The translations under genes and the position numbers were made by a program. A stretch of 64,000 bases of DNA, taken from assembly GCF_002013375.1 (NCBI RefSeq), contig NZ_MAEW01000018.1, forward strand, positions 124,001 through 188,000. The letters are read 5' to 3'. Under the pieces are notes generated by a model, which saw only the letters and a program-made list of their open reading frames with translations, was not told the DNA's origin and searched no databases. Within the stretch, counting starts at the first letter, position 1. The number at the start of each line of letters is the position of its first letter. Source of the DNA: Mycobacterium sp. D16Q13. GTDB lineage: Bacteria; Actinomycetota; Actinomycetes; Mycobacteriales; Mycobacteriaceae. This document shows positions 1 through 7,354 of this stretch, piece after piece.

Positions 1-654
1 GCGCTCTATCGGCGGACCGTCACCGGTCGCGGACAGATCGTCGATGCGGCGTTAACCGAGAGTTGTTTGGCCGTACAGGAATCCACCATTCCGGATTACG
101 ACGTGGGTGGGGTGGTGCGGGGTCCGTCGGGTACTCGGTTGGAGGGCATCGCGCCCTCGAACATCTACCAGAGCGCCGATGGCAGTTGGGTGGTCATCGC
201 CGCCAACCAGGACACCGTCTTCCGCAGATTGTGTGTGGCGATGGATCAGCCGGAGCTGAGCACCGATGATCGATTCGTCAATCACGTTGCCCGTGGCCGC
301 AATCAGGATGAGCTCGACACCATCATCGCTGGGTGGGCGGCGCGACGCCTGCCCGCCGACATCATCGATGTGCTCAGCGCGGCCGGGGTGATCGCCGGCC
401 CCATCAACACCGTTGCCGATGTAGTGCAGGACCCACAGCTCAAGGCGCGTGAGATGCTCGTCGAGCATTTCGACGAGCGCCTCGGCCGCTCGGTGCTGGG
501 GCCGGGAGTGGTTCCGGTGCTGTCCGAATCGCCGGGCGGCGTCCGGAATGCGGGCCCGGCCCGACCCGGGCAACACAACGAGGACGTCTTCGTGGGGCTG
601 CTGGGGAAGAGCGCCGCAGATATCGACAAGCTGCGCGCCGAGGGGGTGCTGTGA
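1..654 (+). CDS. CaiB/BaiF family (class III) CoA transferase, 3' part
   Basis: The reading frame is open from the first base, so the gene begins upstream of the window and 217 C-terminal residues are present. The fragment starts with a YRRTVTGRGQIVDAALTES-type stretch and ends in an alpha-helical tail (SAADIDKLRAEGVL), both typical of family III CoA transferases. These enzymes move CoA between carboxylic acids through an aspartyl-CoA intermediate; the catalytic Asp region lies upstream and is not visible. The stop overlaps the start of the HMG-CoA lyase gene by four bases (GTGA), so the two are probably co-transcribed and act on the same acyl-CoA. The substrate cannot be told from the sequence. 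Confidence 0.9.
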   Translation, partial: ALYRRTVTGRGQIVDAALTESCLAVQESTIPDYDVGGVVRGPSGTRLEGIAPSNIYQSADGSWVVIAANQDTVFRRLCVAMDQPELSTDDRFVNHVARGRNQDELDTIIAGWAARRLPADIIDVLSAAGVIAGPINTVADVVQDPQLKAREMLVEHFDERLGRSVLGPGVVPVLSESPGGVRNAGPARPGQHNEDVFVGLLGKSAADIDKLRAEGVL

Positions 655-1586
655 GTTCGATGAGCCGCGTGCGCGAAGAGCAAGCGCAGATGCCCGCCCA
701 CGTCACCATCCGCGAGGTGCTGCTGCGGGATGGCCTTCAGCTTGAGGCACCGATCTCGTTGGCGGACAAGCTGAAACTTCTCGACGCGATCGCCGCGACA
801 GGGGTGCGCGAGGTCGAGGCCACCGCATTTGTGTCCCCCTCCAAGATGCCGGCGCTGGCCGACGCCGCCGAACTGTCCGCGCAGCTGTACAACTATCCGG
901 ATATCGAATTCTCCGCACTCGTCGCCAGCCCTAACGGTGCCAAGCGCGCCCTTGCGGCGGGTCTCACCTCGCTGGAGTACGTGGTCTCTGCGTCCGACGG
1001 ACACAGTCGCGCCAACGTCGGCAGCACTAGTGCCGAGGCCACCGCGCGCATCGAGGAGATCGTGGCGCTCGCGCGTGACACGGGTGCCACCGTGGAGGTC
1101 ATTGTGGCCTGCTCATGGGACTGCCCCTTCGACGGCCCCACCCCCGAACAGCGGGTCCTCGATATCGTGCGCCGGGCCCGGGAATGGGGCGCGGACCGTT
1201 TCGCCCTGGCCGACACCATCGGCACCACAACGCCGCGCCGCGTTACGAATCTCGTTGCGGCCGTTCGACCCATTGTCGGCGACGCGCCGCTGGGCGCGCA
1301 CTTCCACAACACCCGTGGATCCGGTTTGGCCAGCGCCTATGCCGCCGTGCAATCCGGGGTGACGCGGCTCGATTCTTCGATTGGCGGACTCGGCGGATGC
1401 CCGTTCGCGCCCGGAGCGACCGGCAATATCGCCACCGAGGATCTGGTATATCTACTGCGGGACAGCGATATTGACGTCGACGTTGATCTCGAAGCCGCGA
1501 TCGAGGCGGCCCGAGTGGTGCAATCAGTAGTCGGGCACGCGGTCCCGAGCGCTCTGCTGCGCGCGGGCGACCGCTTGCTGAACTAG
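651..1586 (+). CDS. Hydroxymethylglutaryl-CoA lyase family protein
   Basis: A 311-residue HMGL-like TIM-barrel protein. Visible signatures are the metal/substrate motif EVLLRDGLQ near residue 25, the HFHNTRG histidine motif, and the GGCPFAPGATGN loop carrying the catalytic cysteine. HMG-CoA lyase splits HMG-CoA into acetoacetate and acetyl-CoA, for example at the end of leucine degradation. GTG at 651 gives a four-base overlap with the CoA transferase; ATG at 660 or 690 are possible alternative starts. With the CoA transferase upstream this looks like a two-gene catabolic unit. Related lyases acting on other 3-hydroxy-3-methyl acyl-CoAs cannot be excluded. Confidence 0.88.
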   Translation: MSSMSRVREEQAQMPAHVTIREVLLRDGLQLEAPISLADKLKLLDAIAATGVREVEATAFVSPSKMPALADAAELSAQLYNYPDIEFSALVASPNGAKRALAAGLTSLEYVVSASDGHSRANVGSTSAEATARIEEIVALARDTGATVEVIVACSWDCPFDGPTPEQRVLDIVRRAREWGADRFALADTIGTTTPRRVTNLVAAVRPIVGDAPLGAHFHNTRGSGLASAYAAVQSGVTRLDSSIGGLGGCPFAPGATGNIATEDLVYLLRDSDIDVDVDLEAAIEAARVVQSVVGHAVPSALLRAGDRLLN

Positions 1587-1873
1587 ACCGCCGACTTCAG
1601 CGGGTTGTGTTCGGCGTAGATCTGCTCGATGCGCGCCTCATCGATCCGGTTGCGCACTTGTTGCGATTCGTGGGTGTCACGCACGACCTTCGCCAGCCCG
1701 AAGCAGCTGGTCACCAGGAAGAGCGTGCACACCGCGAGGAATGCGCGGGGCCACGGCGATATCGGTAGGTACACGATGCCGCCCAGCGTCGAAGCGAATG
1801 CGACCGCGAAGGCGATGGCGGATTGGATGTAATACGCGGTGGACGCGCGGACTGTGGGCTCCGATGTGCTCAT
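1583..1873 (-). CDS. YiaA/YiaB-type two-helix inner membrane protein
   Basis: A 96-residue protein read from ATG at 1873; the frame stays open upstream but that extension has no membrane-protein character. Two hydrophobic helices (about residues 14-32 and 42-60) are joined by a short loop containing PISPWPRA, followed by the charged RDTHESQQVRNRIDE tail, as in YiaA/YiaB domain proteins. The function of the family is unknown. It converges on the HMG-CoA lyase gene with a four-base overlap at the stops. Likely monocistronic. Confidence 0.75.
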   Translation of the reverse strand: MSTSEPTVRASTAYYIQSAIAFAVAFASTLGGIVYLPISPWPRAFLAVCTLFLVTSCFGLAKVVRDTHESQQVRNRIDEARIEQIYAEHNPLKSAV

Positions 1874-2059
1874 ACGACCACGGTGGCAGCCGCCGCTTCG
1901 TATGGCATGAGTAGAGCTACCCGATATGCGGGCGCAAGTTTGCGTGCAGGTCGCTGGTAGCGATACGGGGGCTGGCCCCAGGAAATGGTGCTGTGGGCTG
2001 GCCTCGGTCACTAACTTGCGCGCTTGCCCTTCTTCGGTGCTGGCAAGAGGTCTAGCTTG

Positions 2060-2083
2060 CTAACTGACTCTCGGGTCAGTTAG
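2060..2083. promoter_or_regulatory. Perfect inverted repeat, likely TetR operator
   Basis: Arms CTAACTGAC and GTCAGTTAG are exact reverse complements with a six-base spacer (TCTCGG). The site ends 25 bases before the start of the SRPBCC gene, as expected for a repressor operator. The related half-site GGTCAGTT recurs at about 3320 in front of the TetR gene at 2653-3291, which makes that regulator the best candidate ligand (inference). Confidence 0.65.
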
Positions 2084-2108
2084 CGCCACATCGAATTCAA
2101 GGAGGACC

Positions 2109-2663
2109 ATGTCCACTCCGGTGCTGTTGGGGATCGTCGTGGGAGTGCTGGCCCTCGGGGGCTTGCTGGGAGCGGCGGTGCTTTTCGTCCTCGCCTCCGG
2201 CGACAGCGGGCCCCGCCGCTTTGGGGTGACCATGCCGGACACGGACTTCTTCGACAAGACGGCATCGTTCGCAGTCACTGCGCAGATCAGCGTGCCGGGG
2301 CCCGTTGAACGTGTGTGGACCCAGGTCTCGGAGGGCGGCTATCTGGAGTCGATTCCTTTCGTGTCCGGGCCGGCGAGATCGGGCGACCAGATTGTGACCC
2401 GCACGCCGTTGTTCGCGATCACCGAGAAGGTGGTCCACAGCGAGGAGGGCCTCAAGCTGGTCGCGATCGGCACCGGTATTTCAGTTCCACTGGTGCTCAA
2501 GGCATTCGGCGAACGCTGGGAGCTGGCCGCTGACGGGAACAAGGTGCTGGTGCGCTGGACGGTGGCAGGCACCCCGAAGTGGGTCGGCTGGTTCCCGTTG
2601 CGCTGGACGGCGTTCGCGGTGCGCCCGTTCCTGCGGACGCTGCTGTTCCTGGCTATCCGTTAG
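2109..2663 (+). CDS. Membrane-anchored SRPBCC (START-like) domain protein
   Basis: A 184-residue protein with one N-terminal membrane segment (about residues 5-29). A polyketide-cyclase/SRPBCC-like domain follows from about residue 52: VTAQISVPGPVERVWTQVS, then strands and a C-terminal helix FAVRPFLRTLLFLAIR. SRPBCC folds bind hydrophobic ligands in a deep cavity; the ligand here is unknown. A good ribosome-binding site (AAGGAGG) precedes ATG 2109. The gene converges on a TetR gene with an 11-base overlap, and the perfect inverted repeat just upstream suggests repression by a TetR protein. Confidence 0.75.
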   Translation: MSTPVLLGIVVGVLALGGLLGAAVLFVLASGDSGPRRFGVTMPDTDFFDKTASFAVTAQISVPGPVERVWTQVSEGGYLESIPFVSGPARSGDQIVTRTPLFAITEKVVHSEEGLKLVAIGTGISVPLVLKAFGERWELAADGNKVLVRWTVAGTPKWVGWFPLRWTAFAVRPFLRTLLFLAIR

Positions 2664-3291
2664 CCGCCGCCTTCGAGAGTGGGACATCACCCAGGACGAT
2701 CCCGCTGAACATCGTGGCGATCGTGTCGGCGACTTCGGTCATCGTTGTTGCGGGATCATCGGATTCGGCGATGATGCTGTTGGCCGTGACGAACATCGTC
2801 ATGAGCATCCGGGCCGCCATGGGCGTGTGCACGCCGGCCTTCAGCTCGCCACGGGCGGCGAGAGTTTCCATGAGGGTGACCAGTGGCGGTAGCACGATGG
2901 TCTCGTCGATGTGGCGGTACGTCTCCTCGCCGAGGACCATAGGCGCCTGACGCATGAGTTCCCGGTAGGTCTTGTCGTTGAGTGATCGCGACAGATAGAC
3001 CCATGCGGAGGTGGCCGCGACCTGCGGGCCGCTCGGGCCAGGCTTGTCCAGACGGCGGATGGCGGTGGTGACGGTGTCCGCCGTCTCGGTCAGGCACTCG
3101 GTGAGCAGTGCGGTGAACATCGCCTGCTTGTCGGAGAAGTGGTAGTAGAACGTGCCCTTGCTGACCTCGATGCTGCTGACGATGTCATCGACGGTGACGC
3201 TGTTGTAGCCCGTGGTCGTGAAATGCCGGCGTGCGGAATCCAGAAGATCGGAACGAGTCTGTTCTGCGTACATCTGCCGCCGAGTAGCCAT
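2653..3291 (-). CDS. TetR family transcriptional regulator
   Basis: A 212-residue regulator. The N-terminal helix-turn-helix is clear: VDDIVSSIEVSKGTFYYHF at about residues 34-52, the canonical TetR recognition helix region. The C-terminal ligand/dimerisation part (about 70-200) is not assignable to an inducer class. It overlaps the 3' end of the convergent SRPBCC gene and has GTCAG half-sites in its own upstream region, so it probably controls itself and that neighbour. Start ATG 3291 sits at the beginning of the conserved domain. Confidence 0.88.
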   Translation of the reverse strand: MATRRQMYAEQTRSDLLDSARRHFTTTGYNSVTVDDIVSSIEVSKGTFYYHFSDKQAMFTALLTECLTETADTVTTAIRRLDKPGPSGPQVAATSAWVYLSRSLNDKTYRELMRQAPMVLGEETYRHIDETIVLPPLVTLMETLAARGELKAGVHTPMAARMLMTMFVTANSIIAESDDPATTMTEVADTIATMFSGIVLGDVPLSKAAANG

Positions 3292-3341
3292 GGAGGCAGT
3301 CTAGTCAGATCCCGACTCATGGTCAGTTTCTGAACCGGGAC

Positions 3342-3953
3342 TCACCACACCATGCGTGCGAGATATGTCTGTGCGTAGCGTCGCACTGCGACGGTATCGG
3401 TGATATCGAGAACGCCCGCGCGATTGGTGAGCAACGAACCCACAAGGCGCACAAGAATTTCCGATACTGCCAGCACCGCCTCGTCGGGCATGGTGACGCC
3501 GCTGTGCCGAAGAGAGGTCGCCACCAGGGCACTGGCCCGCACGATGGCCTTGTCGCCCGAGGGCGTATTCAGTCCGATCACCAACTCGGGCTCGTTCTCG
3601 ATGATGGTGCACGCCAACCGGTTCTCGGTGATGAGCCGCATGGCCAAGGTGAAGCACTCGACAATGGCCCCCTGCGCATCCTGGCCGTTGGCCGCGACGG
3701 CGAGGTGGCCGAAGATGAGCAGGCTCTCGGCCTCGATGAGGTGCTCGAACAACGCTTCCTTGGTGGGGAAGCGGCGGTAGAGGGTGCGTCGGCTCACCCC
3801 GGCACGTCGCGCGATGGCGTCCATGTTGGCGCGGCGCATGCCATGGCGCTCGAACTCGGTGCGCGCGGCGTCGAGCACGGCATCGGCGGGCGGGGCGTCG
3901 GTCACCCCCTGAGTATTCGCCTCTTGACGCAAGCCGCTCATCGGTGCGGTCAT
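3342..3953 (-). CDS. TetR family transcriptional regulator, co-transcribed with MpaB-like gene
   Basis: A 203-residue protein with a TetR helix-turn-helix at about residues 42-62 (MDAIARRAGVSRRTLYRRF). The start codon overlaps the stop of the upstream MpaB-like gene (ATGA, 3950-3953), so the two form an operon with the regulator second. An inverted repeat in the operon promoter (TGGCACA/TGTGCCA) is a plausible autoregulatory target. The effector is unknown; linkage suggests the substrate of the adjacent oxygenase. Confidence 0.87.
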   Translation of the reverse strand: MTAPMSGLRQEANTQGVTDAPPADAVLDAARTEFERHGMRRANMDAIARRAGVSRRTLYRRFPTKEALFEHLIEAESLLIFGHLAVAANGQDAQGAIVECFTLAMRLITENRLACTIIENEPELVIGLNTPSGDKAIVRASALVATSLRHSGVTMPDEAVLAVSEILVRLVGSLLTNRAGVLDITDTVAVRRYAQTYLARMVW

Positions 3954-4897
3954 GCTGCCCGGTTGTGCAGCGGGCGGGGGTCGACTCCTTCACGCTTCCA
4001 GCCCTCAGAAGCCCACGGCAGATACAGGGCGCGCACCGGCAGCCTGTTGAATACCGGGTTCAGCGTGCGCATGACCTTGGCGAAGCGCTGAAAGTTGCGC
4101 TCCTTCTTGTCGTTCCACTCCAGTCGGCAGACGGCCTTCATCTGCGGAGGGAGTGTTCCGACGATGACCGTCCGGATGAAGGCGTTCAGTGGCGCTGATA
4201 GCACCCGCCACACCGGCTGGGGAATCTGCTTGGGCCCGGGTACACCCTGACGGATGTAACCCGTGGCGTACAGGATCGTCTTCGTCGGCACGAACCGGTC
4301 GAACATCCCCTCCATGTACGTGACGAACTCGTCGTACGTCTGCGGCTGATTGCGCGCGCTGACGCCGTACAGGCTGTACCAGACCTTGCTCTCCTCGAAG
4401 ATTCGTACCTTCTCCGCGCGGGACAGCCTCCGGATGAAGGTGTCGGTGATGTACAGCACCTGATCGACGAAGGTCGCATGGGCCCAGTAGAAGAGCTCAG
4501 GATTGAGCGCGTGGTACCGCGAACCGTCGCTGATGGTTCCGGTGATCGGCTTGTGAAAATCGCGCACCATCCGGCCCCACTTCTGCGGGTCTGCCGAATA
4601 GATGGTCTTCATGATGGGCGGGCCGGAGCGGCGTGCGCGGCCGAAGGTGTCGGTGAAGATCACCGAGTGGTCCTCGACCGCCTTGCCCAGCTGCTCGATG
4701 CAGTTCTCGGTGCCCGCGAGTCGCTGAAAGCCCAGCACGCCGCGGATATCGCCGTAGAACTTCCACACCAGGGAGTCGGCACCCAGTCTCGGTGTTTCCA
4801 CGGAGTCGTCGGCGGCGTCGTCCACGGGCATGGGAATTGCTTCGCGCAGCCCTTCGTCCAGGCTGACGGGGCGAGTGATGGCGCTCTGATCGACCAT
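3950..4897 (-). CDS. Oxygenase MpaB-like protein (DUF2236)
   Basis: A protein of 315 residues from ATG 4897; GTG codons at 4903 and 4906 are in frame. The core shows the DUF2236/MpaB pattern: VRDFHKPITG at about residues 110-119 and FYWAHATFVDQV at about 136-147, whose histidines are the likely haem ligands. MpaB from Penicillium cleaves a prenyl side chain oxidatively; the mycobacterial relatives are mostly uncharacterised, with Lcp latex-clearing oxygenases as more distant relatives. A -35/-10 pair places the transcript start at the ATG, which favours a leaderless start at 4897. Translationally coupled to a TetR gene. Confidence 0.8.
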   Translation of the reverse strand: MVDQSAITRPVSLDEGLREAIPMPVDDAADDSVETPRLGADSLVWKFYGDIRGVLGFQRLAGTENCIEQLGKAVEDHSVIFTDTFGRARRSGPPIMKTIYSADPQKWGRMVRDFHKPITGTISDGSRYHALNPELFYWAHATFVDQVLYITDTFIRRLSRAEKVRIFEESKVWYSLYGVSARNQPQTYDEFVTYMEGMFDRFVPTKTILYATGYIRQGVPGPKQIPQPVWRVLSAPLNAFIRTVIVGTLPPQMKAVCRLEWNDKKERNFQRFAKVMRTLNPVFNRLPVRALYLPWASEGWKREGVDPRPLHNRAA

Positions 4898-4904
4898 GAG
4901 CACC

Positions 4905-4942
4905 ACGCTAGCTCAATGGCACAAAACTGCGCAAGTGTGCCA
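4905..4942 (-). promoter_or_regulatory. Promoter with overlapping inverted repeat for MpaB-TetR operon
   Basis: On the minus strand TTGCGC (4929-4934) and TAGCGT (4905-4910) are separated by 18 bases, a reasonable sigma-A-type pair, with the ATG at 4897 about seven bases after the -10. The arms TGGCACA (4917-4923) and TGTGCCA (4936-4942) form a perfect seven-base inverted repeat that spans the -35 and spacer. Binding of the downstream-encoded TetR here would block the promoter (inference). Confidence 0.55.
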
Positions 4943-4949
4943 AGGGCGA

Positions 4950-5366
4950 TTAGTCGGTGAAGTCGATACGCACCGATACGGGGGTGGTCTCCAGTGCCTT
5001 GACCACCCGCGCGCCGACGGCCCCGAACTTGCGGCCGCGCGCGACGACGTCATCATCGGGCCGGAACTGGGCGGTGCCGGTGCGCCACCTGTTTCCCTGC
5101 TTCAGGCGGACATTCGGGTTCGCGGCAATGTTGCTGCCCCAGCCCGAGCGGGTGCCGTGCTGGCTGATCACCCACGCGCCGGTCGCGTCGAACTGGACGG
5201 AGACCGGGACCCGGCGCAGCTGGCCGGTCTTGCGTCCGGTGGTCTCCAGCTCCGAGGCGAGCGCCGTGCGCAGGCCGAGCCTCGTCAGTGCCGCGACGGC
5301 TGGATTGAGCAGGTAGCGCCCCATCGCCCGCTCCCTGCGGAACTTGCGCAGTGTCTTGTCCGTCAT
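4950..5366 (-). CDS. Nitroreductase / deazaflavin (F420)-dependent oxidoreductase (Ddn-like, DUF385)
   Basis: A 138-residue protein from ATG 5366, chosen because AAGGAGAAG lies just upstream and the start overlaps the stop of the Old Yellow Enzyme gene (ATGA). The body carries the Ddn/DUF385 pattern: ELETTGRKTGQLRRVPV near residues 40-56, GAWVISQHGTRSGWGSNIAANPNV near 63-87. Ddn-type proteins use reduced coenzyme F420 to reduce quinones, nitro compounds or enones. Pairing with an FMN-type ene-reductase suggests a reductive detoxification operon. Confidence 0.82.
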   Translation of the reverse strand: MTDKTLRKFRRERAMGRYLLNPAVAALTRLGLRTALASELETTGRKTGQLRRVPVSVQFDATGAWVISQHGTRSGWGSNIAANPNVRLKQGNRWRTGTAQFRPDDDVVARGRKFGAVGARVVKALETTPVSVRIDFTD

Positions 5367-6616
5367 GAACTTCTCCTTCTCCGAAAGGCGTCGACTCCAT
5401 TGTTCTTGAGGAGCCGAAGTGCGGTGATCCATGGGCCGATAGTGGGGTCCGGGTCAGTCCCCGCGCCCAGGCGGTGCAGTTGCGTGTTGTGCCACTGGAG
5501 TTCCAGTGCGCTGAGGAAAGACTTCGCCCTGCCGGTTGCCGCGAGCCACGCAGGCATGGGAAGAGAGGCGTCCGGAACGGTGAGCTTGTCCTGGCGTGCG
5601 GTTAGCAGGCTGTCGGCGGCGACCGGGTTGACGGTGGTTGGGCGCCCGAGTCCCACGACATCGCAATCACCCGATCGGACGGCCTCCGACATCGCGGCTT
5701 CGGTGCGGAACCCGCCCGTCACCGCGATCGGTACATCACCGGCCGCCTCGCGGGCGGTGCGGGCGTACTCCAGGAAGTAGGCCTCGCGGGCCTGGGTCGA
5801 CGCCGATGTCACCAGCGGCCTGCCCTCCATCGCTGGCGATTCGTAAGTACCGCCGCTGATTTCGATGAGGTCGACCTCTTCGGAGGCGAGTGCCGCGATG
5901 ACTGCCCGCGACTCCTCCTCGGTGAAGCCTCCGCGCTGGAAGTCCGCGGAGTTGAGCTTGATGGCGACCGAGAAACCGGGACTCACGGCAGCCCGAGTAC
6001 GGCGGACAACTTCGAGGACGAAGCGCATGCGACGTTCGGGGTCACCGCCCCACCGGTCGGTGCGCCGGTTGGTGCGCGGCGACAGGAACTGCGCCACGAG
6101 ATAGCCGTGTGCGCCGTGGATTTGAACACCGTCGAACCCGGCGGCATCCGCGATCGTCGCCGTGGTGGCGTAGCGGTCGATGATGTTCTCGATCTCGTCG
6201 TCGGCGAGCTCGCGCGGGGCCTGCCAGCCGGGGACGTTCATCTTGATTGCCGACGGTGCCACTGGCTGGGATGCCGTGGCGAGTGGGTTGGCTTGCCTGC
6301 CGGGATGGTTGACCTGCATCCAAATCAGGCCGCCGCCGTCCTTGGTCGCCTTGGCCCACCGGGACAGTCCATCGAGATGCCTGTCGTCCTCGATGACCAC
6401 GTTCCCCGGCTCGCCCAGATGACTGCGGTCGACCATCACATTGCCGGTCACGAGGAGGCCGAAGCCACCGGTTCCCCAGCGGCGGTACAGCTCGACGAGT
6501 CGGTGGTCAGGGCCCTGGGATGTGTCGCCGAGGCCCTCGCTGAGAGCCGACTTCATGAGCCGATTGCGCAGAACCTGGCCCGAGGCCAGGGGGAGGGGGT
6601 CGTGTAGGTCTGCCAC
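5363..6616 (-). CDS. NADH:flavin oxidoreductase, Old Yellow Enzyme family
   Basis: A 417-residue FMN TIM-barrel enzyme starting with GTG 6616. Family landmarks are MKSALSEGLGD near residue 21, the QVNHPGRQA phosphate/flavin region, FDGVQIHGAHGYL with the substrate-binding histidines, and SPRTNRRTDRWGGDPERRMRF, the classic OYE signature. Family members reduce activated C=C bonds or nitro groups with NAD(P)H. It is divergent from a TetR gene and its promoter is occupied by a palindrome similar to the NemR box, which resembles the nemR-nemA pair of enteric bacteria. The F420-type reductase follows with a four-base overlap. Confidence 0.9.
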   Translation of the reverse strand: MADLHDPLPLASGQVLRNRLMKSALSEGLGDTSQGPDHRLVELYRRWGTGGFGLLVTGNVMVDRSHLGEPGNVVIEDDRHLDGLSRWAKATKDGGGLIWMQVNHPGRQANPLATASQPVAPSAIKMNVPGWQAPRELADDEIENIIDRYATTATIADAAGFDGVQIHGAHGYLVAQFLSPRTNRRTDRWGGDPERRMRFVLEVVRRTRAAVSPGFSVAIKLNSADFQRGGFTEEESRAVIAALASEEVDLIEISGGTYESPAMEGRPLVTSASTQAREAYFLEYARTAREAAGDVPIAVTGGFRTEAAMSEAVRSGDCDVVGLGRPTTVNPVAADSLLTARQDKLTVPDASLPMPAWLAATGRAKSFLSALELQWHNTQLHRLGAGTDPDPTIGPWITALRLLKNNGVDAFRRRRSS

Positions 6617-6623
6617 GCGGCCG

Positions 6624-6652
6624 ACGCTAGTACACCGATTGGTTTACTGCAA
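6624..6652 (-). promoter_or_regulatory. Promoter of OYE gene with NemR-like operator in the spacer
   Basis: Minus-strand TTGCAG (6647-6652) and TAGCGT (6624-6629) are 17 bases apart. The -10 ends seven bases before GTG 6616, so the transcript may be leaderless. The 20-base near-palindrome 6629-6648 (half-sites TACACC and GGTTTA around GATT, 16 of 20 positions symmetric) fills the spacer. The E. coli NemR box is TAGACC-N4-GGTCTA (from memory), which is close. The divergent TetR is the likely ligand. Confidence 0.6.
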
Positions 6653-6736
6653 TGTTCCGGTAATCGCCCCATGTCGGGGACGCCTCGGTAGACTGAGCGG
6701 TATAGTTAACACCCGACAAGTTTGGAGGCAGGCAGG

Positions 6737-7312
6737 ATGTCGGCACGTGACACCTTGATCGCAAGCGTGACGGGTCTGGTGCGGCGCAGGGGCGTCGCGG
6801 GAACCGGTCTCAACGCACTGCTCGAGGACAGCGGTGTTTCACGGAGAACCATCTACCTGAACTTCCCTGGCGGCAAGCAGGAGCTGGTCGCCGAGGCAAC
6901 TCGTCTTGCCGGGCAAGAGCTGACGGACATCATCAAGGCGGCCGGTGACGGGATTGACCCGGCCCGCGGGATCGAACTGTTCATCGAGCTATGGAAGGCG
7001 CAGCTCGGCGAAACCGAGATGCAGGCGGGGTGTCCGATCGTCGCTGCCGTGCTCGGACGTACCGAGGCACCTCAGGCCGCTGCGGTGGCGGCCGAGGCCT
7101 TCCGGGATTGGCATGAGCTCCTCGCGGGACGCCTCGAGAAGTATGGGGTGGAAGCGGCCACCGCTCGCTCGCTGGCGCGGACAATGATCGCCGCGATCGA
7201 AGGTGCGGTCATCATGTCGATCGCCGAGCAGTCGACGGAGACGCTCGATGACGTCGGACAGCGTTTGGCGGAGCTCATCCGGCTGTACATCCCGGCCGAA
7301 TCCAAGGCGTAA
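6737..7312 (+). CDS. TetR family regulator (LmrA/YxaF-like)
   Basis: A 191-residue regulator from ATG 6737, preceded by GGAGGCAGGCAGG; a TTG at 6722 in frame is less likely. HTH: LNALLEDSGVSRRTIYLNFPGGK at about residues 24-46. The C-terminal part has the MQAGCPIVAAVLG cysteine motif found in LmrA/YxaF/AcuR-type TetR proteins. A TATAGT -10 lies at 6701-6706. It stands divergent from the ene-reductase operon, so it is likely an electrophile- or flavonoid-responsive repressor of that operon; the conserved Cys (about residue 94) is a candidate sensing residue, as Cys106 is in NemR. Both points are inference. Confidence 0.85.
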   Translation: MSARDTLIASVTGLVRRRGVAGTGLNALLEDSGVSRRTIYLNFPGGKQELVAEATRLAGQELTDIIKAAGDGIDPARGIELFIELWKAQLGETEMQAGCPIVAAVLGRTEAPQAAAVAAEAFRDWHELLAGRLEKYGVEAATARSLARTMIAAIEGAVIMSIAEQSTETLDDVGQRLAELIRLYIPAESKA

Positions 7313-7354
7313 CCTCCCACCCACCTGCGCAGTAGGGTCGGCAGATGCACAGCG

